DNA of 64,000 nt, from the NCBI RefSeq assembly GCF_900258035.1, contig NZ_OGTP01000003.1:124001-188000 (forward strand), given 5' to 3'. A program made the position numbers and the translations under genes. The notes below the pieces were generated by a model. It did no database searches and was not told the origin of the DNA. It saw only the letters and a list, made by a program, of their open reading frames with translations. This stretch comes from Caballeronia novacaledonica. Its GTDB lineage: Bacteria > Pseudomonadota > Gammaproteobacteria > Burkholderiales > Burkholderiaceae. Numbering within the stretch: the first letter of the stretch is position 1; the number at the start of each line of letters is the position of its first letter. Shown here piece after piece: positions 49,033 to 58,139 of this stretch.

Positions 49033-49273
49033 CACTTCTAGCTTGATAGTCAAAAAGCACTGTCGTACGCCTACCGCTATTTTAAGTGCAAGATCGTCGG
49101 CCGCGGTGACGCTTCGTAGGCGCTCTTTTCGGGGTCCAGTCCTAGACGAGATGGCACTGCACGCTCGTAACAATTGCTCCATGGATGTGCCATCGCCGAT
49201 CGCTACGATTGTCATGCTGCTTTACGTGTCATGAACTAGTCTGTTTGGAAGCAGGATCACACGGGATTGCGCC

Positions 49274-50863
49274 ATGCCAGAACTTTCTTTTCCACAAGTC
49301 GATACAACAAACGGCAGAAATCGACTGTTAAGTTTGATTGTTTTCTTGGTCGTCATCGCAGTCGGCCTGCTCTACGTCATCATTCATCTCGTAGGTGATC
49401 TTCAACCGCTCCAGCGAGGCTCTGCGCTTCCCTACCTGTTACTTGCAATCGCGCTGCTGATCGCCCTCGGCTTCGAGTTCGTAAATGGATTTCACGACAC
49501 CGCAAATGCAGTCGCGACTGTGATCTACACACACTCGCTTGCACCAAACTTCGCCGTAATTTGGTCAGGCGCGTGGAACTTTCTGGGCGTGCTTACCTCG
49601 AGTGGCGCGGTCGCCTTCGGTATCTTGCAGCTCTTGCCGGTCGAGTTGATCTTGCAGGTGGGTAGCAGCGGAGGTTTCGCGATGGTATTCGCACTACTCA
49701 TCGCGGCAATCATCTGGAATCTCGGCACATGGTATTTCGGCTTACCTTCCTCCAGTTCCCACACACTTATCGGCTCCATTATCGGCGTGGGGCTGATGAA
49801 TCAGATGATGCACGGTCCCAGCGGGACCAGTGGCGTTGATTGGGGGCAAGCACTTGGTGTCGGCAAATCGCTGCTCTTCTCCCCCATCATAGGATTTCTG
49901 GCGGCAGGCCTTCTGCTTCTTATCCTCAAGGCAGTCGTAAAGATCCCGGCGCTTTACACCGCACCATCAGGAAACACGCCCCCGCCATTCTGGATCCGTA
50001 GCCTTCTTATCTTGACCTGCACGGGGGTATCGTTTGCCCATGGGTCGAACGATGGTCAGAAAGGCATGGGACTCATTATGCTCATTCTGATCGGGACTGT
50101 TCCAACTGCCTATGCGCTTAACAAAGCTGTCACGACCGAAGAAACGCAGACGTTCGTTTCCGTCGCTCGCGATGCATCCGCGGCTATTGCCCGATATTCG
50201 AACGGCGCTGCGTCGTCGGCAAATCCGCGTCAGGACGTCGAGCTATACGTGCAAACGCACCAGCTTACCCCAGCTACCATCCCGGCGCTTCAGCAGTTGA
50301 TCGCTTTGATAGGCCGGGAGGTCGACGCATCGGGCGGATCGCTCGCCAATGTTCCAAAAGACAGCGTCGACAATGTCCGGAATAACATGTATGTCGCCTC
50401 GGAAGCTATCCGCTTGATGGAGAAAGCCAAGCGGCCTGCTTTCTCTGACGCAGACCTCAAGACTATCGATAACTTCAAAAAGCAAACTGACCATGCCACC
50501 AAGTTCATCCCGACATGGGTCAAGGTGGCGGTTGCGATTGCGCTGGGACTCGGGACAATGGTGGGCTGGAAGCGCATCGTCGTTACCGTAGGCGAAAAGA
50601 TCGGCAAGCAGCATCTAACCTACGGTCAGGGTGCCTCGGCTGAGCTTGTTGCGATGTTGACGATTGGTGCCGCAGACATGTATGGCTTGCCTGTTTCTAC
50701 AACTCATGTGCTGTCGTCTGGTGTCGCAGGAACAATGGCCGCGAATGGTTCAGGGCTGCAGTGGGACACCGTCCGCAACCTTGTGCTCGCATGGGTCCTC
50801 ACCTTGCCGGCGTCGATCGCGCTGGCCGCCGCGCTCTACTGGCTATTTAGGTTCGTTTTCTGA
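49274..50863 (+). CDS. pit: PiT-family inorganic phosphate transporter
   Basis: This low-affinity phosphate (metal-phosphate) symporter has 529 residues and about eleven membrane segments. PiT signatures are FEFVNGFHDTANAVATVIYT near residue 70 and, in the second repeat, FAHGSNDGQKGMGLIM, with VSTTHVLSSGVAGTMAANGS near the end. A hydrophilic cytoplasmic loop of about 130 residues separates the halves. PiT carriers can bring in metal-phosphate complexes, which may matter beside a metal-efflux region. Confidence 0.93.
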   Translation: MPELSFPQVDTTNGRNRLLSLIVFLVVIAVGLLYVIIHLVGDLQPLQRGSALPYLLLAIALLIALGFEFVNGFHDTANAVATVIYTHSLAPNFAVIWSGAWNFLGVLTSSGAVAFGILQLLPVELILQVGSSGGFAMVFALLIAAIIWNLGTWYFGLPSSSSHTLIGSIIGVGLMNQMMHGPSGTSGVDWGQALGVGKSLLFSPIIGFLAAGLLLLILKAVVKIPALYTAPSGNTPPPFWIRSLLILTCTGVSFAHGSNDGQKGMGLIMLILIGTVPTAYALNKAVTTEETQTFVSVARDASAAIARYSNGAASSANPRQDVELYVQTHQLTPATIPALQQLIALIGREVDASGGSLANVPKDSVDNVRNNMYVASEAIRLMEKAKRPAFSDADLKTIDNFKKQTDHATKFIPTWVKVAVAIALGLGTMVGWKRIVVTVGEKIGKQHLTYGQGASAELVAMLTIGAADMYGLPVSTTHVLSSGVAGTMAANGSGLQWDTVRNLVLAWVLTLPASIALAAALYWLFRFVF

Positions 50864-51304
50864 GACTCGTAGCAGCCTCTCATAAATTTCGTGTTCGAGG
50901 CATGACATGTACGAAAAGGAGCACGTATGCCTCGCAAGCCGAAAGCCGTGAAGCGTATCCGATGGCCGACAATTTCGCTTCGGCTTTAGCCGACGTTCAT
51001 TGATGCACGCTGGGACGGCTGTCGTCCGGACAACGATCCTTCACGGCGCCACCCCATCGAACGCTTCCTCCTCAAAAGTCGAATATACAAATTCGACCCA
51101 ATTCAGCCGTCCAGCCTACGCTCCTTTCGATGACGGCTTCCAAGGGTACTGCGGACGATTGACCGGGCGAGGATGCAGCACGGTCGCCCGTTACAGGAGT
51201 GGACTTGATCGATAGAGCCTTGCCGGATGCGAGAACGCGACGACAAAAGCACCGGGCCAATTACGTATCATGTCCGATACTCGCCGCCGCGTCGTTCCAT
51301 CGCT
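50864..51304. other. Gap between pit and the MFS permease
   Basis: These 441 bases hold no clear gene. A 20-codon ORF at 50927-50989 (MPRKPKAVKRIRWPTISLRL) follows a strong AAGGAG ribosome site. It could be the start of a truncated gene or a short basic peptide. The rest shows only short frames. Confidence 0.35.
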
Positions 51305-52618
51305 TCACGTGCGGAGCGCCTTAACACCTACCGGTTGTGAAGAACGCCGCGCACCGATAAATAGCAGTGCCGCGAGTACGACAACACCGCTTAGCAGGAT
51401 CAGTCCGGCAACGCCAGATCCGAAGCTCGCGTCGGCCCACGCCTTCACGTTCGGAGAGACGAAGTTGCCGATGTTGCCGATCGTGTTGACCATCGCGACG
51501 CCGGAGACAACCGCCATGCCGCCGAGGTAGTTTGTAAGCATCGACCAGAAGATTGGCTGGACGGCCCACAGGCCTGCTACCGCGAGGCACAACGCGATCA
51601 TGGACACCAGCGGAGACGCACCTGCCGAGACGAACATCGATAGTGCGGCGACAAGCAGGCTCGCGCAGCCAAAGCTAATCAATCTGTTTCCGCGTGCCGC
51701 CCATCTCGGCACGGCAAAGGTCGCGATGAGCGCGCATGTCCAGGGAATCGCAACCACAAATCCCACGAGCGCATTCGGTCCAGTACCGAGCAGCTTGCCC
51801 ACGAAGGTCGGAAGGTAGAACACGACCACCGACACGCCCATCTGGATGAGAAAGAAGATCAGGCCGAAGTACAGCACGGTCCGATCGGAGAGTGCGGACC
51901 CAGCGCCGTGAGGGCCGTGTGAAATCTTCGACGATTGCTCCGCCTCGAGCACAGCAAGCAGCTCGCGTTTTTCATCGGAATCGAGCCAGCTGGCGTCGGC
52001 CGGCTTGTCATCGAGATAGAAGTAGGCCCATACGCCGACAGCAGTCGCCGCAAGTCCTTCAAGCATGAACATCCACTGATAGCCGTGCAATCCAAGCACA
52101 CCGTCGAAACGCAGCAGATAACCGGACAGCGGCGAACCAAACATAAACGCGAGCGGCGCGCCGAAGTAGAAAAGACCCATGACCTTTGCGCGGGTGCGAT
52201 CCGGAAACCAGTAGGTCAGGTACAGAATCACGCCGGGAAAGAAGCCCGCTTCGCACGCCCCCAGAATGAAACGCAACGTGTAGAAGCTTGTCGAACCCTG
52301 CACGAACATGGTCGCTGCCGACACGAGACCCCATGTCACCATAATCCGGCACATCCAGACGCGCGCGCCCACTTTGTGCATAGCTAGATTGCTCGGGATC
52401 TCGAGCAGGACATACGCAATGAAAAAGATGCTGGCGCCAAACGCGAACGCCGCATCGGAAATGCCGACGACGTCGTGCAAGGCCTGTTTCGCGAAACCCA
52501 CATTGGCGCGGTCCAGAAATGCCAGCACGTACATCAGAAGCAGAAAGGGTATGAGGCGTTTGGTCGACTTTCGGACGGCGCGGTCGGCAGCCGTCGTGCC
52601 ATTGATGGCGACTTCCAT
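51305..52618 (-). CDS. MFS permease, anion:cation symporter (ACS) family
   Basis: This uptake transporter for organic acids has 437 residues. The start at 52618 (MEVAINGTTAADRAVRKSTK) follows GGAGGAGACAATC. The twelve-segment MFS core begins RLIPFLLLMYVLAFLDRANV, the RxNxG pattern of the ACS (phthalate/tartrate/hexuronate) family, with FPDRTRAKVMGLF as the loop motif. It belongs to the three-gene minus-strand unit with the TIM-barrel enzyme and aroE1, so it probably imports their substrate. Confidence 0.88.
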   Translation of the reverse strand: MEVAINGTTAADRAVRKSTKRLIPFLLLMYVLAFLDRANVGFAKQALHDVVGISDAAFAFGASIFFIAYVLLEIPSNLAMHKVGARVWMCRIMVTWGLVSAATMFVQGSTSFYTLRFILGACEAGFFPGVILYLTYWFPDRTRAKVMGLFYFGAPLAFMFGSPLSGYLLRFDGVLGLHGYQWMFMLEGLAATAVGVWAYFYLDDKPADASWLDSDEKRELLAVLEAEQSSKISHGPHGAGSALSDRTVLYFGLIFFLIQMGVSVVVFYLPTFVGKLLGTGPNALVGFVVAIPWTCALIATFAVPRWAARGNRLISFGCASLLVAALSMFVSAGASPLVSMIALCLAVAGLWAVQPIFWSMLTNYLGGMAVVSGVAMVNTIGNIGNFVSPNVKAWADASFGSGVAGLILLSGVVVLAALLFIGARRSSQPVGVKALRT

Positions 52619-52677
52619 GATTGTCTCCTCCAGTGAGGTCGGTCCGCGTGCCGCGAACCTTGTTGAATTGGCAAACC

Positions 52678-53460
52678 TTATGCGGCGTTCCACGCCGCGC
52701 GCAGGAATGCCACGCTCTCGCGCATCGACGCCAACGGTTCACCTTTGAAACCGCATTCGGCACTGAGCAGGCCCTGATAACCGCATGCTTTGAGATGCCC
52801 GAGAAACGTCGGGTAGTCGTACGAACCCGTGCCTGGATTCAGCCGGCCACTGTCGGCGAGATGGATGTGCGCGAGCCATGCGCAGTGCTCGCGCAATTCA
52901 TCAAGTGACTCGGCTTCTTCGTCCATGTGGTAGAAATCCGCGAGGCCGCGCACCTCTTTCCGATTCAGCGTTTTTGCCAGCCGCGCTCCATCGGCGACGC
53001 TGTTCACCAGATTCGACTCCTTGCGATTCAATGGCTCGATCACCAGCGTCGTGCCGCTGCCCTGCAAGGCGTCGGCGCACCAAGCGAGCGTCGTCAGAAA
53101 TTCGTCTTCAGCCTGAGCCTGAGTCCAGCCTTCCGGAATGTTGCGCGTCCAGCCGCTGCCGAGCACGACGACGCGCGCTCGGGCCTGCGCCAGCAGTTCC
53201 ACCACACGATCGAAATAGGCGCGATTGCGGCGCTCATCCTTCTCCGGTCCGACGATGCGCGCATCGTGGGGAAAGAGATAACTGAACGCAAGCGCGGGCA
53301 ACGGCAAATCACTGACGCGTGCCTTGGCCTCGTCGAACGCTGCATCGTCTTCGAGCTTCATCGGCACAAGCTGCGCCTCGATGTAGTCGAGCCCAGCTTC
53401 TTTCATCAATGCAGCGTTCTGCAGGGGCCCACACCAGCCGAATTGAGGGGTCTTCGTCAT
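52678..53460 (-). CDS. Sugar-phosphate isomerase/epimerase-like TIM-barrel enzyme
   Basis: This 260-residue xylose-isomerase-like (AP endonuclease 2 superfamily) protein has metal-binding carboxylates and His in VIEPLNRKESN, FYHMDEEAES, AHIHLADSGRLNPGTG and LLSAECGF. The family includes hydroxypyruvate isomerases, tagatose epimerases and the 3-dehydroshikimate dehydratases (AsbF/QuiC type). Next to aroE and aroQ homologues, a dehydroshikimate dehydratase role is attractive but not shown. It is 26 bases after aroE1, in one unit with the MFS gene. Confidence 0.8.
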   Translation of the reverse strand: MTKTPQFGWCGPLQNAALMKEAGLDYIEAQLVPMKLEDDAAFDEAKARVSDLPLPALAFSYLFPHDARIVGPEKDERRNRAYFDRVVELLAQARARVVVLGSGWTRNIPEGWTQAQAEDEFLTTLAWCADALQGSGTTLVIEPLNRKESNLVNSVADGARLAKTLNRKEVRGLADFYHMDEEAESLDELREHCAWLAHIHLADSGRLNPGTGSYDYPTFLGHLKACGYQGLLSAECGFKGEPLASMRESVAFLRAAWNAA

Positions 53461-53485
53461 ATCGTCTCCTTGGTTTTCGATGAGT

Positions 53486-54319
53486 TCAGTAGCTCAGTTT
53501 CGCGACCGAGCGCAGCACTTCCGGCGTGGTTGTCGGAAAGCCGAAGAACTCGAGGTAAGCGGGAATCTGCTCGAACAGCATGTCGGAGCCGACCTGGAAA
53601 CGGCAGCCGCGCGCCTGCACGGCCTTGAGAAACGCCGTCATTTCCGTCTTCATCACGACTTCTCCGACGAAGGTGTCCGGCGCGATGCGCTCAACATCGA
53701 CCGGTAACGGATCGCCGTCGTTCATGCCCATCGGCGTTGCATTCACGACAAGGTCGTAACCCGCCGGGTCGTTGCTGCCCGTCGTGACTTCGAGCCTCGG
53801 GTAATGGGCCGTGAGACGCTCTTTCAGCCCCAACGCCGTTTCGGTCCGCGCATCGAAAAGACTGAGCCAAGCCACGCCTGCTGCGGCCAGCGATGCGGCA
53901 ATCGCCGACCCCACGCCGCCGCAGCCGACGACCAGCACCCGCGCGCCTTCGAGCTTGCAACCCTTGCGTCGCACGCCCCGCACGAAGCCTTCGCCGTCGA
54001 ACATGTCGCCGATGAGTCGTCCGTCATCCGCGCGCCGCACTGCGTTGCACGATCCAGCGATCTTCACGGTGGGCGAAGCGTCGTCGAGCAGGCCAACGGT
54101 CGTCACCTTGTGCGGCATCGTGACAAGCGCGCCACGAGTGTTTTCGAGAGAAAAGATCGACTTCAGGAAGGTCGGGAAATGCTCGGGTTTACAGCCCATC
54201 GGTACGACGACGGCGTTCACACCGGCGTGTTCGAAGTAAGGGTTGTAGATCATCGGCGACTTGAAGGCGTGGGTCGGATAGCCGATGTGGGCGATGAGCC
54301 CGGTATTGCCATTGATCAT
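53486..54319 (-). CDS. Shikimate dehydrogenase family protein (paralogue 1)
   Basis: This 277-residue AroE-like NAD(P) oxidoreductase has the start at 54319 (MINGNTGLIAHIGYPTHAFK) after GGAGACGAG. The N-terminal substrate domain keeps the catalytic Lys (VTMPHK) and Asp, but the usual NTDG is MFDG. The Rossmann motif is VVGCGGVGSAIAASLA near residue 125. Because a core aroE is expected elsewhere and this copy sits with catabolic genes, it is more likely a quinate/shikimate-type catabolic dehydrogenase. Confidence 0.85.
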   Translation of the reverse strand: MINGNTGLIAHIGYPTHAFKSPMIYNPYFEHAGVNAVVVPMGCKPEHFPTFLKSIFSLENTRGALVTMPHKVTTVGLLDDASPTVKIAGSCNAVRRADDGRLIGDMFDGEGFVRGVRRKGCKLEGARVLVVGCGGVGSAIAASLAAAGVAWLSLFDARTETALGLKERLTAHYPRLEVTTGSNDPAGYDLVVNATPMGMNDGDPLPVDVERIAPDTFVGEVVMKTEMTAFLKAVQARGCRFQVGSDMLFEQIPAYLEFFGFPTTTPEVLRSVAKLSY

Positions 54320-54409
54320 GCTCGTCTCCGTTATCAAAGCATGATCGAAGGTTACTATCATCAATTCAGACTATTATTATTCGATCCGGCACACCATAAT
54401 CACCAGATC

Positions 54410-55327
54410 ATGCTTAATGAACCGATGTTGGGCGATCTCCGCCTGTTCTGCGAAGTCGCGCGCCGGCTTAGTTTCGTGGCGGCCGCGCACGAGTTCGGCA
54501 ATTCGCAGACGCACGTCAGCAAGCGCATAGCCTTGCTGGAAAAGACGCTCGGGGTGAAGTTGCTGCACCGCACGACACGCCGTGTGTCGCTCACGACTGA
54601 TGGCGAAACGGTGAACCGCTGGGCACGCGCGATCCTGCAGGATGTCGATGCGATGCGTGACGACCTGTCCAGCCTGCGGGTAAATCCTAGGGGATCGCTG
54701 CGCATCAGTTCGAGTCAGCGTCTCGGGCGCAGTCACATCGCGCCAATCGTGTCGCTGATGAAGAAGCGCTATCCCGAACTCGAAATCTGGCTGGAACTGG
54801 TTGACCGTCGCGTCAATCTCGTCGACGAGGGTTTCGATCTCGACATCCGCGTGGGCGCGGTACAGGAGCCGGGACTGATCGCGCATCACATCGCCGTTAG
54901 TCCACGCGTGCTGTGCGCAGCGTCCGCCTATCTCGAAACGCACGGCCGGCCGAGGAGCGTCGACGAACTCGCGCAGCACGACTGCCTTGTCTTTCGGGAG
55001 CGGGACGAGCCCTTCGGTGTCTGGCGTCTGCTCGGCCCGGGCGGCTGGAGTACGGTCAAGGTCACGGGTCCGCTCGCCTCGAATCACAGCGACGTCGTTT
55101 TGCGCTGGGCGCGCGATGGTCACGGTATCGTGATGGTCGGGCAGTCGTATGTGGCTCACGCACTCACTGAAGGCCTCCTCGAGCGCGTACTGCCTGCATG
55201 GGAGCAACCCGCGGACGTATGGGCGATGTCCGCAGCACGCGCCGCGCAGTCGGCAAAGGTGCGCGTCTGTATCGACTTTCTCAAACAGGAGCTCGCGGAC
55301 GGCGAGTTTGCATTGTGGAAACCGTGA
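54410..55327 (+). CDS. LysR-type transcriptional regulator (divergent from aroE1)
   Basis: This 305-residue LTTR has its helix-turn-helix in residues 1-65 (LRLFCEVARRLSFVAAAHEF, SQTHVSKRIALLEKTLGVKL) and a C-terminal effector domain. The subgroup with PRGSLRISSSQRLG is AaeR/DmlR-like, often regulating organic-acid genes. ATG 54410 or 54425 are both possible; neither has a strong ribosome site. It is divergent from aroE1 over about 90 bases, the classic LysR arrangement. Confidence 0.88.
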   Translation: MLNEPMLGDLRLFCEVARRLSFVAAAHEFGNSQTHVSKRIALLEKTLGVKLLHRTTRRVSLTTDGETVNRWARAILQDVDAMRDDLSSLRVNPRGSLRISSSQRLGRSHIAPIVSLMKKRYPELEIWLELVDRRVNLVDEGFDLDIRVGAVQEPGLIAHHIAVSPRVLCAASAYLETHGRPRSVDELAQHDCLVFRERDEPFGVWRLLGPGGWSTVKVTGPLASNHSDVVLRWARDGHGIVMVGQSYVAHALTEGLLERVLPAWEQPADVWAMSAARAAQSAKVRVCIDFLKQELADGEFALWKP

Positions 55328-55335
55328 CCGAGGCC

Positions 55336-56247
55336 TCAGCGCACGCTGCTGAATAACTGCGCTACCGTCTCCCGCAGCCAGCGATTGCCAGCTTCGTGGT
55401 GGTACCTGGCATGCCAGTGCTGCCGTACGGCAAAGCCCTCCACTGGAACGGGGCACGGATGGACCGACAGATCGTTGACCTGCGCAAGCGTCTGGCCAAT
55501 GTGGCGCGGCAGCGTGGCAATCAGGTCGGTCGTCTGGATGATCGCGCCCAGCCCGAGAAATCCGGGCAATTCCAGCACAACGTCCCGTTGAATCTGTTCG
55601 CGCAAAAGCGCCTGTTCCAGTAGTTGGGCGCCCGTCCCCGCTGTGATGGCGACATGTCCTTCTGTGCGGTATTGCTTCAACCCAAGCTTGGAGCGCACGC
55701 GAGGATGATGCCGGTTGGTCAGGCACACCCAGTCCTGCGTGTACAACTGCTGCTGGTAAATGCTGCCGCTGAGCCACGGCACATGGCCGATTGCCAGGTC
55801 CGCCTCCCCTGATTCGAGCGCCCGTTCCGTGTTGCCATCGATCCTCGCCACCTCCAGACGAATGCCTGGCGCCTGCGCCCGAATGTGCGCCAGCATTCGG
55901 GGAAGTAGCGTGACGTGGCTCGCATCCGTCATGCAGATGCGAAACCGGCGCTTCGCGGTAGCGGGATCGAACGCGATCTCCCACGCAGCGAAGCGTCGCA
56001 GCGATTCGAGAATCTCGCGGCATGGCCCGATCAGCGCGTCGGCTTGCGGCGTGGGCGCCATGCCGCCAGGCGTGCGGATGAACAAAGGATCCTGCAGGAA
56101 TTCACGCAGACGTCCGAGCCAGATGCTGATCGTCGGCTGGCTTTGTCCGAGCTGCTCCGCCACACGGGTGACGCTGCGGGTGTCGTACAGGAGGTCAAAA
56201 AGCTGCAACAGCTTCAGGTCGGGCAGTTCGGCGGGGATCATGACCAT
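55336..56247 (-). CDS. LysR-type transcriptional regulator (divergent from the PanE-like operon)
   Basis: This 303-residue LTTR has the helix-turn-helix LLQLFDLLYDTRSVTRVAEQ with LGQSQPTISIWLGRLREFLQ, then DPLFIRTPGGMAPTPQADAL, typical of the NodD/NahR/LinR branch that responds to aromatic-like inducers. Start 56247 is the most family-like; several ATGs precede it in frame. It diverges from the PanE-like gene over 91 bases and converges with the other LysR gene with 8 bases between stops. Confidence 0.88.
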   Translation of the reverse strand: MVMIPAELPDLKLLQLFDLLYDTRSVTRVAEQLGQSQPTISIWLGRLREFLQDPLFIRTPGGMAPTPQADALIGPCREILESLRRFAAWEIAFDPATAKRRFRICMTDASHVTLLPRMLAHIRAQAPGIRLEVARIDGNTERALESGEADLAIGHVPWLSGSIYQQQLYTQDWVCLTNRHHPRVRSKLGLKQYRTEGHVAITAGTGAQLLEQALLREQIQRDVVLELPGFLGLGAIIQTTDLIATLPRHIGQTLAQVNDLSVHPCPVPVEGFAVRQHWHARYHHEAGNRWLRETVAQLFSSVR

Positions 56248-56338
56248 TATTACGTTTGATAATGAGGTCATTGTAACCATTGCATTGCCACGATGAGCGG
56301 CGACTTCTATCGTTGCGTCAACACATCTGGAGACGCCA

Positions 56339-57289
56339 ATGAAGATCGCAATTCTGGGGGCAGGCGCGCTGGGCTGCGCCATCGGTTCCACACTGACTGA
56401 AGGCGGCCACGAGACCTGGCTGATTGACCGCTCGCCGGCACACGTCGAGGCGATGCGCCGCGGCGGCCTGCAAGTCGACGATGCCAACGGTTCCCTGCGC
56501 GTCAAGGTCCGCGCGGCGACGCAAGCCGCTGAAGTCGGCGCCGTGGACCTGGTCGTCGTCCTGGTGAAATCCTTTCACACGGATTCGGCCATGCGCGGCG
56601 CGCTGGATCTGATCGGGCCGGATACGCTCGTGCTCTCGTTGCAGAACGGCCTCGGGCACGAAGATGTGCTCGCCGAAATCGTAGGCCGTGAACGCGTGCT
56701 GGCCGGCAAGACGTACGTCGGAGGCGTGCTTCGGGGGCCGGGCCATATCCAGCGCGGCGTGAGTGGAAAACTCACGTATATCGGAGAACTGGACGGCCAG
56801 ATCACGAGCCGGGCGCAGGCGATCGCGAAAGAATTCAACGCGTCGGGCCTGGAAACCCGGGTCAGCGACAACATCCTCGGCACGATGTGGGACAAGTTGC
56901 TGATCAACGTCGCGACAGGCGCACTGACTGGCATCACGCGTCTCACCTACGGCCAACTCTACGAAGAGCCGATTCTCAAAGCGACCGCGCTGGCCGCCGT
57001 GTCCGAGGCGATGGCTGCCGCGAAGGCGGCCGGCATCAAACTGTCCATGACGGATGCCGAGCAGGCGTGGAATCTGGCAGCCGAAGGGCTTTCACCCGCG
57101 TTCAAGACCTCGATGCTGCAGAGCCTGGAGAAGGCTTCGGTCACGGAGATCGACTTCATCAATGGGGCGGTCGTGCGCTGGGGCGAACGGCTCGGCGTGC
57201 CGACACCGGTCAACTCGACGCTGGTCGCATGCATCAAGGGCATCGAGCGCGCCATGATGGACCAGCAACGAGAGGGAGCGACAGCATGA
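56339..57289 (+). CDS. Ketopantoate reductase family (PanE/ApbA-like) oxidoreductase
   Basis: This 316-residue NADPH-dependent reductase of 2-ketoacids has the N-terminal Rossmann motif ILGAGALGCAIGSTLTEGG, VVLVKSFHTD, and LSLQNGLGHEDVLAE. The catalytic Lys lies in MWDKLLINVATGALTGI, and a C-terminal helical domain follows. As it heads a catabolic operon, its substrate is probably a hydroxy- or keto-acid intermediate rather than ketopantoate. Its stop overlaps the VOC gene start (ATGA). Confidence 0.88.
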   Translation: MKIAILGAGALGCAIGSTLTEGGHETWLIDRSPAHVEAMRRGGLQVDDANGSLRVKVRAATQAAEVGAVDLVVVLVKSFHTDSAMRGALDLIGPDTLVLSLQNGLGHEDVLAEIVGRERVLAGKTYVGGVLRGPGHIQRGVSGKLTYIGELDGQITSRAQAIAKEFNASGLETRVSDNILGTMWDKLLINVATGALTGITRLTYGQLYEEPILKATALAAVSEAMAAAKAAGIKLSMTDAEQAWNLAAEGLSPAFKTSMLQSLEKASVTEIDFINGAVVRWGERLGVPTPVNSTLVACIKGIERAMMDQQREGATA

Positions 57290-57678
57290 GCGGCACCAAA
57301 GCGTATCTGGAACACGTCGCGATTTGGGTGAAGGACATCCACTGGCACATTCGCTTCTTCGAAGAAGTGCTCGGCATGACCATGCGCGAAGTCGACGGCA
57401 CCGTCGAAGCACCGCGTCAGTACTGGACGCTTGGTGGACTGCAATTCATCGGCGATTCGAGTTACGAAGGCCCTGAAGGCCGGCTCGCCCATCTGGGCGT
57501 GATGTGCGAAAACCTCGAAGCCGCGCTTACTGTAGCGCAAGCGTTCGGCGTTACTGAAATGCCGCAGGGACGCAACTGGCTGCGTCTGCCAGATGGCCTT
57601 GCGGTCGAACTGATTCAGGCGAAACCCGCTGCATGCGTCACGCAGGCGCTGGCGATCAATCCACGCTCGGAGGCGTGA
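57286..57678 (+). CDS. VOC (glyoxalase/dioxygenase fold) family protein
   Basis: The 130-residue single-module vicinal-oxygen-chelate protein has AYLEHVAIWVKDIHWHIRFF (first metal His) and RLAHLGVMCENLEAAL (second), and ends with the Glu segment LPDGLAVELIQA. Such enzymes include epimerases, lyases and dioxygenases; the one here is unassigned. It overlaps the PanE-like gene by 4 bases and precedes maoC by 2 bases, so it is firmly in the operon. Confidence 0.85.
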   Translation: MSGTKAYLEHVAIWVKDIHWHIRFFEEVLGMTMREVDGTVEAPRQYWTLGGLQFIGDSSYEGPEGRLAHLGVMCENLEAALTVAQAFGVTEMPQGRNWLRLPDGLAVELIQAKPAACVTQALAINPRSEA

Positions 57679-57680
57679 CC

Positions 57681-58139
57681 ATGACGATCATCGAGAAATA
57701 TTGGGACGACGCCCGCGAAGGCGACGAATGCCTGAGCCCGACCTACACGGTCACTAAGGAACGCATCCTGGCTTATGCCGACCTCACGGGCGACCACACG
57801 CCCGTTCATGTTGACGAAGCCTATGCCAACGCCAGCCACTTCGGTTCGATCGTCGCGCACGGCCTGTTTGGACTGTCGATCGCGGACGGGCTCAAGACGC
57901 AAAGCGAATATCGCTTCTTGCCGGGCATGTCGCTCGGGTGGACGTGGGACTTCCTGCTGCCGATCAAGGTCAACGATGTGCTGCATGTGAAGTTCCGCGT
58001 GGGCGCGATGCGCGCGAGCAAAAGTCGTCCGGACTGGGGCATCGTTGTGTTGCCGTCCGAGCTGGCTAACCAGGACGGCCAGGTCGTCCAGCGCGGCGAG
58101 CATCGCCTGATGGTGCCGCGCCGTCCGGGAGCGTTCTGA
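57681..58139 (+). CDS. MaoC-type hot-dog dehydratase
   Basis: This 152-residue R-hydratase-like protein has the hydratase-2 motif (YADLTGDHTPVHVDEAYANA followed by FGSIVAHGLFGLS), with the Asp and His of the catalytic dyad. ATG 57681 has GGAGG 7 bases upstream. With the CoA-transferase gene immediately after it (stop and start overlap by one base), it likely hydrates an enoyl-CoA or dehydrates a hydroxyacyl-CoA produced by that transferase. Confidence 0.88.
   Translation: MTIIEKYWDDAREGDECLSPTYTVTKERILAYADLTGDHTPVHVDEAYANASHFGSIVAHGLFGLSIADGLKTQSEYRFLPGMSLGWTWDFLLPIKVNDVLHVKFRVGAMRASKSRPDWGIVVLPSELANQDGQVVQRGEHRLMVPRRPGAF

Noticed and set aside
53079..53093. GGCGCACCAAG-like string as the right attachment site of the tRNA-Arg element
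   Set aside because: Only about 10 bases match the tRNA end, and it is inside the TIM-barrel gene.
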